The position numbers were made by a program, and so were the translations under genes. This document shows positions 31,892-33,784 of a stretch of DNA of 33,784 bases, piece after piece. Source of the DNA: Mariprofundus sp. (GTDB taxonomy: Bacteria; Pseudomonadota; Zetaproteobacteria; Mariprofundales; Mariprofundaceae); the NCBI GenBank assembly GCA_030951045.1, contig JAUZQJ010000124.1, positions 1 to 33,784 of the forward strand, read 5' to 3'. The notes below the pieces were generated by a model, which was not told the DNA's origin, made no database searches, and saw nothing but the letters and a program-made list of their open reading frames with translations. Positions within the stretch are counted from its first letter, which is position 1; the number at the start of each line of letters is the position of its first letter.

Positions 31892-32836
31892 TTATTTCAA
31901 GTTCAAAACGAAATCCATCAAATAACGGATTTCAGAATCATCGGCGTATTCAGGAACATCTGGTGGATAGACACTTTCACCATCACGATATGCAACAAAC
32001 TCTTCATCCCATTTAGCCAGATCAATTGCTTTACCAGCTTTGTCTTTAGGACCCCACAGGTAATCATAACGCGGCATGATTGAATGTGGCTGAACCAGAC
32101 GAGGGTTAAAGAAGTGTAAGGACATCCATTCTTTAGATGAGTTACGTGAACCAACATGCAACAAATCAGGTGCTTTACGGTCAGAACCAAATGTAGTTGG
32201 AGACTCACCATTGAAATCACCTAGAACTGGTGGACGACCAAAGGACTGCCAATCATGTGTCTGCTCAGGCAGCAGTGTATGACACCACCAGCAACCTTCA
32301 CGAACAAACATTGTTTTACCTGCACCAGCAAGGATGGTTTCAGATGCGGCACTTAAGGTTGCATCAACACCCCACCCCTTCGTTGCAGTTGCAAACTCTA
32401 TATATGGAGTTTCAACACCATTGGTTACTTTAGAAGTTACCAGAAAAACGCCGCCTTCAGCTTGATTAGCCTGACCAACCTTACCTTCAGATGCACTCAA
32501 TGCCTGTACTTTCTCACCCAAAATATGGTCATGAATCAAACCACTTGGAAATGATGTGCCGGGCTTAAAGACGTATGCAGCAGTATCATCAATACTAGCA
32601 CCAGTAACCGGATCCGTTTTCAGAATCACTTTTATTGGTTTATCTGTTCCATGCAGGAACAAATCGCCGTAATCAAACCCACTGTTCTTACCATAGGTCA
32701 ACTGTTTTTCTAATGCTGTAGCTGTAGATGACACACCTGATATATCTAAACCAGGCATATACACTGTAATAAACATGGATGACGATAACGCCACACCAAA
32801 AAGAATCGATCCAACTCGGTACTCTCGGAATCCCAT
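31892..32836 (-). CDS. ccoO: CcoO-like membrane cytochrome c subunit, enlarged
   Basis: CcoO is the monohaem c subunit that passes electrons to CcoN. The 314-residue protein has an N-terminal membrane anchor (about 8-27) and a haem motif CWWCH at 182-186. GDFNGESPTTFGSDRKAPDL and LHVGSRNSSKEWMSLHFFNP follow, and the Met ligand is in HSIMPRYDYLW (M254), all in CcoO order. Canonical CcoO is about 200-240 residues with the haem near residue 65-75. Here about 110 extra residues lie between the anchor and the haem, so the family is divergent. A GGGAGGAG ribosome-binding site precedes the ATG. Confidence 0.85.
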   Translation of the reverse strand: MGFREYRVGSILFGVALSSSMFITVYMPGLDISGVSSTATALEKQLTYGKNSGFDYGDLFLHGTDKPIKVILKTDPVTGASIDDTAAYVFKPGTSFPSGLIHDHILGEKVQALSASEGKVGQANQAEGGVFLVTSKVTNGVETPYIEFATATKGWGVDATLSAASETILAGAGKTMFVREGCWWCHTLLPEQTHDWQSFGRPPVLGDFNGESPTTFGSDRKAPDLLHVGSRNSSKEWMSLHFFNPRLVQPHSIMPRYDYLWGPKDKAGKAIDLAKWDEEFVAYRDGESVYPPDVPEYADDSEIRYLMDFVLNLK

Positions 32837-32867
32837 TCTAACTCCTCCCTATTAATTTAAATTCTGT

Positions 32868-32896
32868 AAAAAAATGCCGGAGCCCGTTAGGGCTCC
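32868..32896 (-). terminator. Terminator-like hairpin between ccoN and ccoO
   Basis: GGAGCCC (32879-32885) and GGGCTCC (32890-32896) form a perfect 7-bp GC-rich stem with a 4-base loop. On the - strand it is followed after four bases by seven T (32868-32874). It begins a few bases after the ccoN stop and precedes ccoO's ribosome-binding site by about 25 bases. It could terminate part of the transcripts, or protect the ccoN mRNA 3' end. Confidence 0.78.
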
Positions 32897-32907
32897 AGCC
32901 CAATCTT

Positions 32908-33784
32908 TTAACGTGCGTATGCAACGTCCTGTGGCTGTAGACCTTCAGGCAATTTTTCGCCTGCTTTCACAGTCATGTACATATTGTACAACCATACAAA
33001 GTTACCCAGGAATACCATGGTTCCACCCAACCATCTTACGATCATGTAAGGATGCTCAGCAATCACGATATCCATGTATGGCACTTCGTAGATTTTACCA
33101 GCACCCTGAATCAGACCAGCGATAGTCATAGAAACCCAGTACAGAGAGAAGCCGATCAACAACATCCAGAAGTGGAAGTTAGCCAGGCTCAATGAGTAGA
33201 GCTTACGACGTGCGATGGTCTGAATACCGTAATAAACAGCAGCGGCTTCAGCAAAGGTTGAGAAACCAAGCAATGCCAGGTGAGCATGTGCAACAATCCA
33301 ACCAGTACCATGTACATACCAGTTAATTGCACGTGTCTGCTGGAAGCCACCCTGCATGTTCAACGGGATTGCCAACAGCACACCAGTGATGGTGTATTTG
33401 ATTTCAACGTTTTCAACAAACATTGCCCATTTACCCTGCATAGTCAGCAAGATATTACATACGTATGCAACCGCTGGAACCAGGATCAACACACCTTCAA
33501 CAGATGCAAATGATTTCAACCACTCAGGAAGTGGAGAGCTCATCAGATGATGTGCAGCAGGTGTAGAGTAGAACACAACGATTGACCAGAAGTGCAAGTG
33601 ACCAACACGATGTGAATAGAGTGGGTTACCCGTTACTTTAGGAACAATGTAGTATGTGATCGCTGCAGCAACTGGAGTAATCAACAGACCCAGCACATTA
33701 TGCGCAAACCACCATGTCATGTACGCCTCATTCAAACCGGTTAAGTGGAAGAACTCAGGTGCATTACCGATCAAGAACACAATA
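32908..33784 (-). CDS. ccoN: CcoN-like haem-copper oxidase catalytic subunit (partial, 5' end beyond window)
   Basis: The C-terminal ~290 residues of a haem-copper oxidase subunit I of the C (cbb3) family. Numbering from the Met at 33780: W23-W24-F-A-H27-N is the first Cu_B ligand, H77-H78 the second and third, H165 the high-spin haem and H167 the low-spin haem ligand. YYIVPKVTGNPLYSHRVGHL and the LYSLSLANFHFWM segment match CcoN. The helix-VII motif, canonical HYTDWTIGH, reads HGTGWIVAH (157-165), so the redox-active Tyr is Gly (G158), with a Tyr three residues earlier (Y155). It encodes O2 reduction or possibly NO reduction. At least eight membrane segments are visible; the frame is open to the edge. 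Confidence 0.9.
   Translation of the reverse strand, partial: IVFLIGNAPEFFHLTGLNEAYMTWWFAHNVLGLLITPVAAAITYYIVPKVTGNPLYSHRVGHLHFWSIVVFYSTPAAHHLMSSPLPEWLKSFASVEGVLILVPAVAYVCNILLTMQGKWAMFVENVEIKYTITGVLLAIPLNMQGGFQQTRAINWYVHGTGWIVAHAHLALLGFSTFAEAAAVYYGIQTIARRKLYSLSLANFHFWMLLIGFSLYWVSMTIAGLIQGAGKIYEVPYMDIVIAEHPYMIVRWLGGTMVFLGNFVWLYNMYMTVKAGEKLPEGLQPQDVAYAR

Noticed and set aside
1-33784. tRNA/rRNA genes, CRISPR arrays, insertion sequences, integrases or phage genes
   Set aside because: Scanned for CCA-flanked cloverleaf-like segments, regular repeats and transposase motifs; nothing credible was seen. Base composition and gene spacing also look uniform apart from normal differences between blocks.

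Overview
The window is a Gram-negative, proteobacterial-type chromosome segment with three blocks. The gene content (lipid A synthesis next to a polar-flagellum regulatory cluster and a large cbb3-like oxidase/cytochrome c cluster) and the moderate GC content would suit a microaerophilic, motile bacterium. I suspect a Zetaproteobacterium (Mariprofundus-like), but that is inference from overall impression, not a database match.

Block 1 (about 300-15280, + strand) is a translation/envelope super-operon: a degenerate MPN-domain protein, rpsB, tsf, pyrH, frr, uppS, cdsA, dxr, rseP, bamA, skp/ompH, lpxD, fabZ, lpxA, lpxI, lpxB. Genes are packed with TAATG/TGATG/ATGA overlaps. It covers ribosome assembly and recycling, UMP kinase, isoprenoid and phospholipid precursor supply, site-2 proteolysis, outer-membrane protein assembly and the Raetz lipid A pathway through the disaccharide. 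UDP-diacylglucosamine hydrolysis is done by LpxI rather than LpxH. A small divergent gene at the left edge (- strand, truncated) is unidentified.

Block 2 (15348-22270, - strand, transcribed right to left) is flhB-flhA-flhF-flhG-(71-aa membrane protein)-fliA-(DUF2802-like protein). It is headed by a well-formed sigma-54 -24/-12 promoter (22173-22189) flanked by two GTGCA-n-TGCAC inverted repeats. This is the hierarchy expected of a polar flagellum with sigma-54 control of export genes and FliA.

Block 3 (22271 to the right edge, - strand) is an approximately 11.5 kb respiratory cluster. Reading in the direction of transcription: a ccoN-like haem-copper oxidase subunit I (5' end outside the window), a terminator-like hairpin, a ccoO-like cytochrome c, a ccoP-like protein with the CcoP N-terminal signature but no haem motif, a 44-aa CcoQ-like peptide, a strong bidirectional terminator, then a 105-aa membrane protein, CcoS-like protein, membrane cytochrome c, multi-pass membrane protein, membrane-anchored SUMF1/FGE-fold protein without catalytic cysteines, two small membrane proteins, an MFS-like/spermidine-synthase-like fusion, a CcoG/FixG-like ferredoxin, a two-TM protein, a cytochrome c lipoprotein, a FixH/YtkA-like lipoprotein and a periplasmic cytochrome c.

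The most interesting signal is in block 3. The oxidase keeps the copper and haem histidines, but by my alignment it lacks the helix-VII tyrosine of canonical CcoN. Its CcoP equivalent has no haem, while several separate c-type cytochromes are encoded downstream. This looks like a re-engineered C-family oxidase (or possibly NO reductase) with its own accessory set. No tRNA, rRNA, CRISPR array, insertion sequence or integron was seen.
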